Shown here one piece after another: positions 34,303 through 45,140 of a stretch of DNA of 64,000 nucleotides. Numbering within the stretch: the first letter of the stretch is position 1; each line of letters starts with the position of its first letter. The DNA comes from Earliella scabrosa (Eukaryota > Basidiomycota > Agaricomycetes > Polyporales > Polyporaceae), in NCBI GenBank assembly GCA_022605405.1, contig JABYQQ010000017.1:62001-126000 (forward strand). Reading direction: 5' to 3'. A model generated the notes under the pieces. That model saw only the letters and a program-made list of their open reading frames with translations, was not told the origin of the DNA and did not search any database. Made by a program: the position numbers and the translations under genes.

Positions 34303-34344
34303 GAACCTGGGTTCTCGCTGAGAACCCGGTATCCGAACAGGCTC
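34303..34344 (-). repeat. Right inverted end of the Harbinger element
   Basis: Exact reverse complement of 29713-29754, followed by CTA. Confidence 0.9.
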
Positions 34345-34383
34345 CTAATGTCCCTCGTTATGGCTCATTAGTGTATGTTAGCC

Positions 34384-34412
34384 CTAATTCGCGATGCGGG
34401 TTTTCCCTGATG
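34384..34412 (-). repeat. Right terminal inverted repeat of the Plavaka element
   Basis: Reverse complement of the left end at 7367-7395, 27 of 29 identical, followed by CA. Confidence 0.85.
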
Positions 34413-34645
34413 CACTTGGCATCTTGCAAGCCAGCGCACTCCACAGCGTACTTATGTTCCAGATCGTGCAAAAATATGTGACAAACTGAAATGTTGTCAG
34501 TATCTTTGGAGGCGGTGTGTCGAAGACAATAGTACAGACCATAGAGACTGGTTTCATATATGACAGTCATGCCATACGCCGAGTCGTTTGCTTGCATGAT
34601 GAGGATACAACGATCAGCGGGCGACCTGTGGACGTCGCGCGGCCT
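34413..34645 (-). pseudogene. Possible host exon cut by the Plavaka insertion
   Basis: An open minus-strand frame reads MQANDSAYGMTVIYETSLYG, then LYYCLRHTASKDTDNISVCH and HDLEHKYAVECAGLQDAK up to the Plavaka end. If Plavaka and the first 761-bp element are removed with one copy of each duplication, the frame continues for about 19 codons into 6535-6588 and meets a stop. I do not recognise the protein. The composition looks coding, but the evidence is thin. Confidence 0.3.
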
Positions 34646-34887
34646 TCAAGCATCTAGGACGCATACATTTTGCGTAAATATCATCAAGAAACTGCATGCG
34701 CTTCTCTAATCAGTGTGTATATGTACATACAGGAAGGGTATTGACACGCACCAATACGGTTACACTGTGACCCCATATCTCGACTACGCTTCAATTCCGT
34801 ACCTCCACTGAAAGCCGAGCTCACGTTACACAACTTGGACATGTTACCGCAAAGTTAATGCATTTAGTTTCCTGCAACGGTTAGTCG

Positions 34888-35648
34888 CATCAGTAGATGT
34901 GGTTTTTCTCTAAAACCTCTAAGAACTTCTAAAATATGTCTTAGAAATTTTAGAAATTTTAGAGTATTTAGATGTATTAGAGATGACATCAAACCTATGG
35001 TGCATGCAGTTCTAGATAACCCACAACTCCTGATTTGGGACACACTGGCAGAATCAGCCTTTAGTGAGCAGCTATACTTTGTATTGGTACATTGCTGCAA
35101 ATTTTTACCAGTACCAGCATACAGCAGCAATTGAACAAGAGATATGGTCAATTATTTATGTCATAGAAGCCTAATGTGTCGCATTTTGACACACTATAAT
35201 TGATATGTAACAGAGAAGTAGTATACATTGAATTGAGGGAGTAAAGTAGTCACAGTCACCAACAGATTTGCATAAGTCCAACAAAAGACAGTATATATTG
35301 TGTCTGCTCCCCCTGGTATATGTGTTAAGGTGGTGCAGTGGTAAACTGCTCCAGCTGGTTCTGTGGTAAATGGTGAAGGCATGGGTTCAATTCAGGCTGA
35401 GTGCATTTTTATTTTCGCTTTTTTCTGTCCATTTACCTACTGGTCTGTGGGATTGATCTGTCTCAAGCATTCAAAAAGATCACATTGATTGTATAAATGT
35501 GCAGTAAGTACTGGATCAACCTGCCCATATATGAGATGAAAGCTCTAAAACCACTAGACATCTATGTTCCTCTAAGTGCCTCTAAGATATCTAAAACCTC
35601 TAAATTAGAGGATTTAGGGCTTTTAGAGGAAAACCACATCTACTGATG
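34888..35648 (+). mobile_element. 761-bp TIR element, copy 3
   Basis: Same length, ends and orientation as copy 2, with duplication CG (34886-34887 and 35649-35650). It lies 476 bp outside the right end of the Plavaka shell. Confidence 0.92.
35324..35410 (+). other. tRNA-like block with pol III A and B boxes (element copy 3)
   Basis: Same D arm, A box, B box and T run as at 10059-10145. Confidence 0.5.
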
Positions 35649-35650
35649 CG

Positions 35651-37421
35651 GATGAATCGGGGAATGACTACCAAGGGTCGGAAGCTGAGGGACAGAGTTG
35701 TGCTTGCGGTTGGAGAGTTCGACTCGGCAGGACTCGACATCGAGCAATACACTAAGCAGCGTGAGGATGTCAGAAGATATTCCATGACGGATGAAATCTG
35801 CGACACAGGGAAGAGCAGGAGGCAACCCGCAGCTAAGAGAGGAGGGGGCAAGCAGGGCAATCCGTACGGGCGCCTAGATACTTGTTTGGCAAACAAAGGC
35901 GCATCACTGGCGTGCGTCGGAGGCTGTTGTCTTCGTTGCTTCCTGCACATCCACTCGGACGCGCCTGTTATGCCCAAAGACAACCACGGCGCGACGTTTT
36001 AGCCTCGCCGTCTCTTCTACTCGCGTTTGATCGACGAGAATCTCGACACCGACTTGTGGTAGCTCGGTAGAACATCGTCCAACGTTACCGTCCAACATCC
36101 TCAAGAAGGCTCTCGCGCGCGTCTTGTACAAGTTCTACCGTGCGGCGCGTTGGGCCAAACGCGTAGAGTCAGTACGCGCATATGGTATCTTTGCCATGCG
36201 GTCATGCACTTGGGGGGCGATTCCCTGGTGAATTGTTCACTTCTCTGAGCTCCCTCCTACGTTAGCAACGCAGAACGGCGTGCGTATTCGCTGCAGCCGA
36301 TTTTATCTGTGTCGTATGGCTGGAAACTGTGTTGTTTTGCTTTTGCAGCTCATGGCTGGCTGCTGCTGTGCCCTGCAATACCTGGTAGGGGGATCGCAAG
36401 ACGGTAGACATCCGAGCGCGCCAGTACTTACGCTGGGCTCCGATGGACAGTTTACCGCGTCATGACATATCGTCAATCGCCACCCTTTCCAAGTGCGCCA
36501 TCGACTTATAAAATTCATGGATGAAGAGTGTGCTCCCGGGTTCGACCGCGGGGCTGCGAGCGGATCGTCGGACTGATTGTATGGCCCGCAAACTGTATGT
36601 TCCCACTAGTGTTGTCCTCCAGCTGGAGATGCAACTAATCTCTTCCCGAAACCAGCATTGCTGCACCGTAATCCGATGATCCTGTGTTCAACTTGGAGCG
36701 CACCGTTGCGAGCGAAGTCTCTCGGTCTGTATGAGCGACTCACGAGCAACAATCGGAATCGGTGTGCGACGCGACGGCGCATGGAACGAGATCCTTCTGT
36801 GAAATGTCCCCTTATATTGTCATGTGGGTAGAGCGGTCTGTGTATGTAATGCACTGTATTGACGTATGTACGTTCACATCCAGGCGGAATTGTCTATACT
36901 ACATGATTTACAACAGCAACACGCAGCGATGCTGCGACTCTACAAAGCAGAACGAGCAGCATGCCTAGCATGCTAACCGCACGACGCTTAGAACTAAAGA
37001 CCGCTGTATACAGTCTCCCGTTATTCACGCTGCCGCTGTTGTGAGAATGCTGCTGTGGCTACGGTAGACGGGTGTCTACGTTTGTAAGGCGAGGACTGTG
37101 ATGCACTTTTGTACGCGCTCTCTGCTCTATTTCAATATGGTTAGCCTGCGGTGCTTCCCCATTTTAACGCTTATATGAGAGATGTTCATAACGGTTGTCA
37201 TTTATACAATCATATGTAACCATTCTGAGCTTTGCTCATGCGTAACCTCGTACCGACTCTTCCGACCATATGTGGTAGGTGCATCGGCGCTGGCAGCCAG
37301 TTACAAAGGAAGGGGTCAAAAGAGACACTAAGGTCGATAGAAGATTTGAGTTGCGAACTAGAAAGGAAGCTAGCATATTGAATGGTATATGGGGCGAGAG
37401 CTAAGAAACACGGAACGATGA
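35651..37421. other. Region without a recognised gene
   Basis: Only short, unconvincing open frames. The part near 37100-37421 is the likely terminator and 3' flank of P450 A. Confidence 0.4.
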
Positions 37422-39635
37422 CTAGACCATGGGGTTATCGAGATCGATACCTGGACGTCTCTCCACCTTGACAAGGAGCTTGTGCGTCAGGACAGTGGTT
37501 CGCATGTTCAGGATGCCGTTACGGTACCCAGCGACGTCGAAGCCCTCGGGAAGCGTCATGTTGTAGCACAGGAGGAGGCGGGCGAGGACATAACGCATCT
37601 CTTGATAAGCTAGGTTCTTCGCGATGCACGCGTGCGGCCCTGCCAATGGAATATGAATAATACACGACTGGGAAACAGCATAGGAGCCACGCACCAAACG
37701 AGAAGGATGCGAGAGCTCCCTTGTTGGTCTTCGTGTCGGGACCAAGTCCGTCCGACATCCACCTCTCGGGCCGGAATTCCTGTAGTGTGTCAGCAATGGT
37801 TCAACGGAGAATTGCAATCGAGCTAACCAGGGGGTCAGGGAAGAAGTTGTCCGCGCTGATCTGCTGAGAATATGATGCATGTGCAACGATGGTTTCCTCG
37901 GGTATGTACCGTCCATCCAGAGCTATTCCTCCCTTCGGTACAACGCGAGGAAGGAAGTAAGGTGTTCCAAGACGGAGGGTCTCGTTGATCACGCCGTTGA
38001 GGAGTGGGAGCGTCGTTAGGTCGTTCATAGGGAGGGGGCCGGTTGGATTGAGACATGTCTTGTCAAGCTTCTCTTGCAACTTGCGATAGTAAGACGGTTC
38101 TGCTAGTAGGAAGAATAGCGCAAGGGTTGTCTTGACAGACGTGTTGTCCGATCCTAGGGGAGACTTCATTCGGATGCATTGTTAGGTCGTCGATGTCGAG
38201 GAGACACTTACCCGATTGCATTGCAACTAGCGTATCCCGTTCCATGTCGACTTGAGACAGGTTTGCGTCAATCTGACGAGCGGTGAGACCAGATATCGTG
38301 CCGAGACCAGGACACACCCACCCAGTACGAAGCAAGGTCTCGATGTCCAGGAATCTTGGGGGTGGCAATCCGTGCGCGGATCATTCTTTGTGAGTTGCTA
38401 ATGAGACGCCTCATGTTCCTTGAGGTGGGTATGTGCCACAATATCTCCATGAGCCATGGGGTCTGTCCTGCGCTATAGCGTATTGACATTTGCATTAGAC
38501 CGTATCTCGAAGATTGAGCCACCGAGCAACATACGCGTCAAGCAATATCATAGCTTTCTTCCCGGTGTTGATGTATTCCCAAGGGTCGCCGTTCTTCATG
38601 AGGTTCTGACAAGGCCGTCAGAACATTTGTCAAGGTTATAACCGTGCGTCTGCCGCTCACAAATTCATTGCATCCCCCGAAAACCATATCGCCCTGTACG
38701 AAGTAAGTATCAGAATAAAGCTGACATGTTGCGACAGAACAACTACCATGAAGTCGTAAGACCAGTGGGCTATGGCCAGCCCAAAGTCTACGTAGCCATC
38801 TGAGCCCTGAGCCTGGCGTCCCTCGAGGCACTGCATGAGCTCCCAAACTCGTCGCTCGAGAGGAACCAATAGCTCGGCTTGTCTGAGCAAACAATGAGTA
38901 TGCTGTGTGAGCGGTTGATACTGTGGTATCAGAACCCACCCGGCCGGAGTGAAGAGAGTGGACCATATGCGCTTTCGATCACGATGGAGCTTCTCTGTCG
39001 TGTTCTTGAAGAACAAGGTTACGATGTTGGTGCGGTCAGGCCGGCGATACGCCTCGCTCTTCTCCATGAACTGATACATAGAGGTTATCGATGGCATGTT
39101 GACTGATAGAATATTGGGTCCTGTGCAATCATAATCAGATAGAAGCACCGAGAACCATTACCTGTCCCGTACCTATGCGCACGATGTCACCGTAGCGTGC
39201 ATGCAGTTTGTGAAGCACGAAGTGACGCCGGCCGGTGAAGGATATCCCTGTCAACCACAGGCTGCTGATTTTGCACACCCATGGGCCCGGATACTCATAC
39301 AGTGGATTCCAGGAGGAGAAGCGGTACCCGATTGTAAGGAAAGTCAAGGATAGACCGAATAGTGCTGTTGTCACCATTGCGACGACTAGAGGCGAATAGG
39401 TTGCTGGCCTCCTCATGAGTTCCGCACGCAAGGACACATACAGTAGTAGATCGGAGAGTATAAAGAGTAGGAGCGCGTGATGTCCTTGAATTCTAAGCCT
39501 TCTGAGTACTGGCCAGGATAACTGGGACATACTCCATGTGAGGACATCCTTCCCGAAGTCTCTCGACGTGCCACTCACAATGCTTGCCCCCACCACGCAT
39601 ATTAGAAAAGACTGCAGTGTTGCCTCGCTATCCAT
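37422..39635 (-). CDS. Cytochrome P450 monooxygenase A
   Basis: The start at 39635 (MDSEATLQSFLICVVG) leads through about three hydrophobic helices to the hinge YEYPGPWVCKISSLW and RYGDIVRIGTG. Then follow NILSVNMPSITSMYQFMEKS, ERRVWELMQCLEGRQAQ, an I-helix motif GSDNTSVKTTLALFF, the ExxR motif NETLRLGTPYFLPR and FRPERW. The heme loop spans an intron: FSFG, then GPHACIAKNLAYQEMR with the Cys ligand. The usual Gly two residues after the Cys is Ala here (CIA). About ten exons are needed; those between 38170 and 38660 are the least certain. The overall pattern is like mushroom P450s often labelled 'high nitrogen upregulated'. Substrate unknown; it is expected to act at the ER with a P450 reductase. 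It is a paralogue of P450 B. Confidence 0.78.
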
Positions 39636-40243
39636 TGGGAGTCGGAGAGCCTGAGAGGTAGAGTCGGAGGGTACCTTGGGGATAGAGAGGGCTGTAGCGG
39701 TAGCATGGCCTCCTTCGGCGACTGAAGCTTCTCTCCGAAGGCAAACACTCCGGACCCCTGACACCCATCCCAATAGCGCTTGCAGCGTGCAATCCTAATA
39801 CTCAGTTCTCCTCCTCTTGCGTCTGTGTCCCCACCGGGGTCAAGAGGTGGTCGAGGACACGATAGGGCACAATCATGGTGTGGTATGGACTTGTTCTTAT
39901 CTCGGAGGACCGCATGTGCTATGCGCCGTGCGAATGGTCGTTCGGCTTCTCAAGCACCGCCGAGTGGCACACTGCTGCAAGTAGTCGCTCACTCCCACTC
40001 TCGAGCAACTTGTTGACGCCATCTTCGCACATGTCAGGCAAGTGAAGCGTTGAGAAGACAGCCTCGTGTGCTGGCACATCATCCCCAACTACAGGGTCTG
40101 ATACGGTCATTGGCCGGCGTCATCTGTAGGGCGTCGAACACCCTGCGATAAACCGACGTATGACCGTGATGTAGAGGTGGTGAGTTTCTTCAGTATATAG
40201 CTGCGCTCTCTGAGCAATGTTTCTTCAACCCCCTTTCCTCAAT
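39636..40243. promoter_or_regulatory. Divergent promoter between P450 A and DUF6534-2
   Basis: 608 bp between two starts pointing apart. A TATA-like TATATAGCTGCG near 40193 lies about 50 bp before the DUF6534-2 start. No other known site was identified. Confidence 0.4.
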
Positions 40244-42441
40244 ATGAGCGCTTTGAGCTTGCCGTTGCCAGCTCTACCCGCTCTCGACAATAGCTATGGG
40301 GCACTGCTGCTAGGCACATTTGCTGGACTCATGTGAGTGTTCAGTGCCATAATACCTTCCTCCTTATAAATTACTGACCTGAGTATTTTCAGGCTATATG
40401 GCGTGAGTCTGCACCAACTGTACCGTTACGTGAGACTGTACCCCCGTGACAAGCCCTTCATAAGGTTTTTGGTAGGATGACTCAGCGGGTACGGAGGCTC
40501 TAACTAATATATTGTTGCAACAGGTGATAGCCACAATGTGAGATTCATTGGATCAGTGAGTCCTCAAAAAGGAAGGAGTCACGCTGATCCCTTGTTATAT
40601 ATAGGGTACTAGAGACGACCCACACGGCTATGACCATGCACTTCTGGTACGATCTATCCAGGAGCTGCCGACCATCACTCGCGCTGACTACTATATCTTC
40701 AAGCTATGTCTACTTAGTCAAGAATTTTCTGAACCCGATTGCTCTAACGGCTGGAATCTGGTGGGTAGTGACCGTCATCGTGTCATCCCAACACCGACTC
40801 ATAGGGCTGCGTTAGGTCACTTCAGGTAGACACATTTCTGCGCGTCCGAAGAGCTCTTCGTGCTTATTTTTCTTTCTTTCAAAGCTTCATCCCTTACTCA
40901 CAGTGAGTCACAATTTTTCGAGGACGCATTCACTCTGACACATTTCGCTGTAGGGCCTGATTATGGTCTTCGCACAAATGTGAGCATAAGCCAGTTTGAT
41001 TGTTCATCATGGTCGCTGACGCGCACCTCCCTAGTTTCTTCGCTCGACGCCTGTATCTGGGTACGCACGGGAATATACCGAGCGTTGAATTAAGCTCATT
41101 GAATGGATTTGATTGAAGTTGGCCCGAAGTACAAAGCCGTTGTTTTGGTTGCCGTGAGTATACACGTCAGTCTGGTATGAGCCATGCTGACCGGATATAT
41201 AGATTGTCTTCCTTGCAGGAGAATTTGGTGAGGCGTTACGCGCTAGTCTGAACTTCATCTTCCGTCTGATATCGACATCTATCCGATTAGGATTTGCTGC
41301 AGGTGTGTTTCCAGATCGCTGTAGTCTCTTGAACCCCAATCTTATGTGATTTATAAGCTGCTACAATTCAGGTGTGAGTTGAGACGAATCGTAAAGGTCA
41401 TCATCTCAAGCTCATTGCCTCTCAGGTTCACGGATAAAAGTCAGGAAGCATTCTACAACTCCGTGGTATGTCTCCTCTCTGATGTACGGTGGAATGGTAT
41501 TGACTCTACTTGTGTTGGCAAGTGGCTAGTATCCGTGTGCTTGGGCATGGCAACGGTGGCAGACACTCTTCTCACTGGAGCATTCATTGTTGTCCTACGA
41601 CGCAGTCGCACTGGTTTCAAAGGGTAAGTACAGGATGGCTTGAATCCGAGCTGCATGCCCTTGACGAGTACACTGGCAGCACTGATTCAGTCCTCGACAT
41701 GCTTGTGATATACGCAATTAATACCGGTGCGTCTTTCACATCTTCCGCCGCGAGCTCGTGAAGTTGACGCTTGATGTAGGTCTCGTAACGGGGTACGTCG
41801 CAGACTAAATCATGCAAGCTCTGTCTCATCAACCGCATCAGCGTGTTCAATATACTGTCGTTCTCCCTGGTAGGTTTCCTTCGTAGATCTTTGCATTCAG
41901 CACTCTTATGGATATATAGGCTGCGGCATATCCGCGCACCTTTATCGAGGGCGCCTTCAATATAGTGACAGCACGACGTCTGTATCTCCCATCGCACTGA
42001 ATCAACCCATCCATTAACGCGTTGTTTTTAGTATATGCGAATACTTTCCTGGCGGTGTGAGCAGTACTCTGTGGTTGTCCTTTCTTGAGTTCACATTCGC
42101 CCTTCTAGGTTGAACTCTCGCAAGCTAATGTTTACTCACGGTGTCGAAATCTTTGACAAGGTGCCAATGGGTCACAACATCTTCGCGCGCGCGAACCGCA
42201 TGGCGACTGCGGAGCAGTGGAACGTTCCCCAGGTGCGCCTCATGGTATGCATTGTGTCTCATGTGGGCGCTGTCTGATCACCACGCAGCTTCCGGAACTC
42301 CTCGAACCTCCCGTCATCTCCATCAAAGTGACGACAGAAACGGAGGGAAGCAATACCTTCGGCGCCAATAGTGTGGACTCCGAGCTCACCAAGCCCCTAG
42401 AGCTTACTGAACGTATGGGGGATGTCGGCCGAAAGCCATGA
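40244..42441 (+). CDS. DUF6534-type multi-pass membrane protein, copy 2
   Basis: Exon 1 reads LPALPALDNSYGALLLGTFAGLM. Later exons read LYGVSLHQLYRYVRLYPRD, VLETTHTAMTMHF, YVYLVKNFLNP, GIW then SLQVDTFLRVRRAL, VGPKYKAVVLVA, IVFLAGEFG, LVSVCLGMATVADTLL with LRRSRTGFKG, and TDSVLDMLVIYAINTG. The end is VYANTFLAV, LNSRKLMFTHGVEIFDKV, MATAEQWNVPQ and VISIKVTTETEG, stopping at 42441. This order of helices matches the other four copies here. All apparent stops fall inside introns with good borders, so the gene looks intact. The biochemical role of the family is unknown; the hydrophobic pattern predicts about seven helices in a cell membrane. It shares a promoter region with P450 A. Confidence 0.75.
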
Positions 42442-43254
42442 AGATGCTACCCTGCGACCGGGTCGCGCAGTGGACACTACCACCAGCGGGTGTGTGATGC
42501 CTCCACGGCGATGCAACAAACATGAACATCAGAGCCAGGCATATGTACGGATATGGTTTTGGGCATATACTTATTATTACGACTCGGAGCCACGTATCGG
42601 AATCTTGAACCAATACTACACGATTGCCCTACTCACGTGCATGCAGCGGTATGCTGAGTCGTATTAGAACAGCCGCCCACGGTGTTTTGCCCGGCATACC
42701 TATCATTCTCATTTGCTCTATCGTCTACGAAGCAGAAACGTTCCTGCTTCATCTGCTTCTCATGCTGTATGGGAACTCAGGGGTGTCCATCTCCGATGGC
42801 CACAGTTCACTCAACACGTTTCGATGCATCCTATATCCGCTTCTACATTGCCGTTACTTGGTTTACTCGGTGGATGTATCCACCTACGTGTGGTCACTTG
42901 GTTGCTTATCTCTATCAGCTAATGTTATTCCCCTTCCGACCATCGGAGCGTTGGCCTCCGGTCTTAATCATGAGTACCTCACATGGTTTCTAGCAGGTGT
43001 CTCAAGCTCTGAGTGATAGCATCTATCCGGAGTGGGAGCACGTCCGCCTTACAAGCTAGGAAGACGCCTCCCAATAGCACGGATTCTCAGTCATCCAGGC
43101 ACGCGGCGTTCAGGATCGTTCATAAGTAAGCATCGTGACCCCGCATTGGCTACCCACAGTCAGAGTGCTTGGTCCTCACAGTATCAACGCCACACCGGGT
43201 GAGCAATGTCATTCGTCTCGTACTGTACAACCCGAACTCATCGCAGAATACAGA
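42442..43254. other. Intergenic region between DUF6534-2 and the methyltransferase gene
   Basis: Overlapping open frames at about 42620-43010 have no recognisable domain. The right part holds the promoter of the next gene; the frame of that gene is open upstream to 43135, so a start before 43255 cannot be excluded. Confidence 0.4.
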
Positions 43255-44040
43255 ATGATGATTCATCTCAAAGGAGCAGCCACAATATTAGCAGCCGTTC
43301 TGTTTGCGGCTGCAATTCTACCGCCTCAGTCGGCTGTCAAGAGTACAGCTACGTCCAAGGTGTACAAAGGCCAGCCTCTGGAATACGTCGTTAGGCTATT
43401 CGCATATCTATGTTGCGTGAGTATTTTTCTTTCTTCAGCGTGGACTAGGTTGAGTTGAAGCAATCCAACCTCTCAGGGAGAGGTCGTGTTCGCACTCCTC
43501 TGTAATGCTGCCGTCATCCTGCTTGATCAACGACACTTCGTCGGCAAGGGACTGGTGTCGAGCATCTGCCCATTGCCTTGGGGAAGCCTTTCAGACACGT
43601 CAGCTGACGTCACCGTGTTCACACCTCACTTCGTGCTCGGTCTCCTGTTCATATACACAGGATCATTCATCCGCCTGTGGTCCTACCACACAATGGGCGC
43701 ACTCTTCACATTTGAGATAGTCCTTCGCGACAACCACCGTCTCATCACCACCGGTCCATACGGCTACGTTCGGCACCCATCTTACACCGGCATCGCCCTC
43801 ATCCTCATGGGCGTGCAGCTCACCCAATCGGGGACGGGATCCTATCTCTCGGTATGCGGAGTCAACGCCAGCATCGGGATGTGGTTTGTGCGCTCCTGGC
43901 AGCTCGCATCACTATTCGTCGTCGTCTCTCTCTACCGCCGGTGTGGTATAGAGGACGTAGCGCTGCACAAACGCTTCGGCGCGTCGTGGATTAGGTACCG
44001 AGAAGAAGTTCCGTACTGTCTCCTTCCGTATGTCTTCTAG
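43255..44040 (+). CDS. Isoprenylcysteine carboxyl methyltransferase-like protein
   Basis: Two exons (43255-43416 and 43477-44040) give 241 residues with five or six hydrophobic segments. The C-terminal half has the ICMT/PEMT signature: GSFIRLWSYHTMGALFTFE, then LITTGPYGYVRHPSYTGI, where RHPxYxG contributes to S-adenosylmethionine binding, and a C-terminal EDVALHKRFGASWIRYREEV with the conserved Glu/Arg pattern. Ste14-type enzymes methylate farnesylated Cys at protein ends in the ER. Mushrooms have many divergent paralogues whose substrates are unknown, so a small-molecule or other lipid substrate is possible. The single intron has standard borders, and nothing breaks the frame. Confidence 0.82.
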
Positions 44041-45140
44041 CTTCTTGAGAGGGAATGCACATCAACGGTGAGTGGGCTTTTTCGATTCTTATGATAGCAC
44101 TGACAGACCGCTCTCGTCTCAGAAACCGCGCCGAGGGGTAGAACCCGCACTCTATCCCGTGATTACCACCCAACATTGTCATAATGTAGTTCGATAATCA
44201 ACCTATCTTGATAGTTCCATCAGCACCTACTGTGATTGGGAAGAGAGGATAGAAGAGCGAAAGTTGGCAGCGAAGAGCTGTGCCAACTAGGTTCCCGGCA
44301 TCGACTGGGGTCCGGCCGTCATCGTGCTCGGAACCTCTCAAGAAGTGTGAACAGGCGCATTGAAGCCATCCGGCACAAGCTCTTCCCTAAATATTGCTCA
44401 CTATGACCGGTGCTAGTCCTGCGCTTGGCTATGTCTGAATGAGAGTCTACGTACCACCCAATAAGTTCGAGAGCGCGCGCCCGCTCTCACTCCAGTTACT
44501 TCTGTGTCTCAGAAGTGATGGCCTACGACGCCGTACCCTGGACCCCATTCATTCCCTAGAGTTTGACTCCCATGACTAGATTGACGCGCTTGCATTAGCA
44601 CCCAGGGCGGTATCGGGTTACCGCACCTATTGGTCTGCCGGGGCGCTGACGGAAATCCACACGCGATGTCAGGGGGACAGCTGAAGGGTCCGCATCTCAC
44701 AGAATGACGAGTATTCAGAGAGATATGCATGTACTTAGCCTCAAACACCTTCCCATGACATCATCCGAGTCTTCTCCGACTTGCATAGAGATGACGCGAG
44801 GATAACACTTGAGACAGAACATCTCTTGAACTTCCGGTCCGACGCTCGCGACCTGCTCTCCGCGCAGGGCGTCAGGAGGGAGAAAGACACATGATTCATT
44901 CCATGAACGATAGCAACAGTAACTACAACGAAAGCTAGTATCGACAGCGACAGCGTGCAAGAAGCGACGTGGGAGCAGCAGCCATAAATTACTAGACGGA
45001 CAGGGCCAATATGTACCAGTATGGGATGGCCTTCCGAACAAACATGAGCGCCTAGTCCGAACTCGACACAATGCGTAGGGGTCATGAGGAACATTGGAAA
45101 CCTGACCGTGCACGGCGTGCACCAGCGGCACCAGCAACGG
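44041..45140. other. Intergenic region, no gene recognised
   Basis: The 3' ends of two convergent genes flank this 1.1 kb. Open frames below 45140 on the minus strand are in other frames of the MFS gene's 3' flank and show no motif. Confidence 0.45.

Larger units (their letters stand above)
29713..34344 (+). mobile_element. PIF/Harbinger DNA transposon
   Basis: Perfect 42-bp inverted ends starting GAGCCTGTTCGGATACC (29713-29754 and 34303-34344) are flanked by CTA (29710-29712 and 34345-34347). It carries the two genes expected of the superfamily, a DDE transposase (+) and a Myb/SANT-like DNA-binding protein (-). Harbinger duplications are usually 3 bp, commonly TTA or TAA, so CTA is slightly off the norm. 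The element is 4,632 bp including a 1.65-kb LTR insertion. Confidence 0.9.
7367..34412 (-). mobile_element. Plavaka (CACTA-like) DNA transposon, outer shell of a nest
   Basis: Inverted ends of 29 bp (27 of 29 identical) begin CATCAGG and are flanked by a CA duplication (7365-7366 and 34413-34414). They enclose a Plavaka-type transposase gene (-) and a divergently transcribed DUF6532 gene (+). Subtracting the four elements inserted directly into it, with their target duplications, leaves about 7.7 kb. The insertions are the 761-bp element, a KDZ transposon, a gag-only LTR element and a Harbinger element that itself contains another LTR element. The transposase is known to be Plavaka-like from its sequence. 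That the DUF6532 gene belongs to the same element is inferred from its position inside the ends. Confidence 0.8.
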
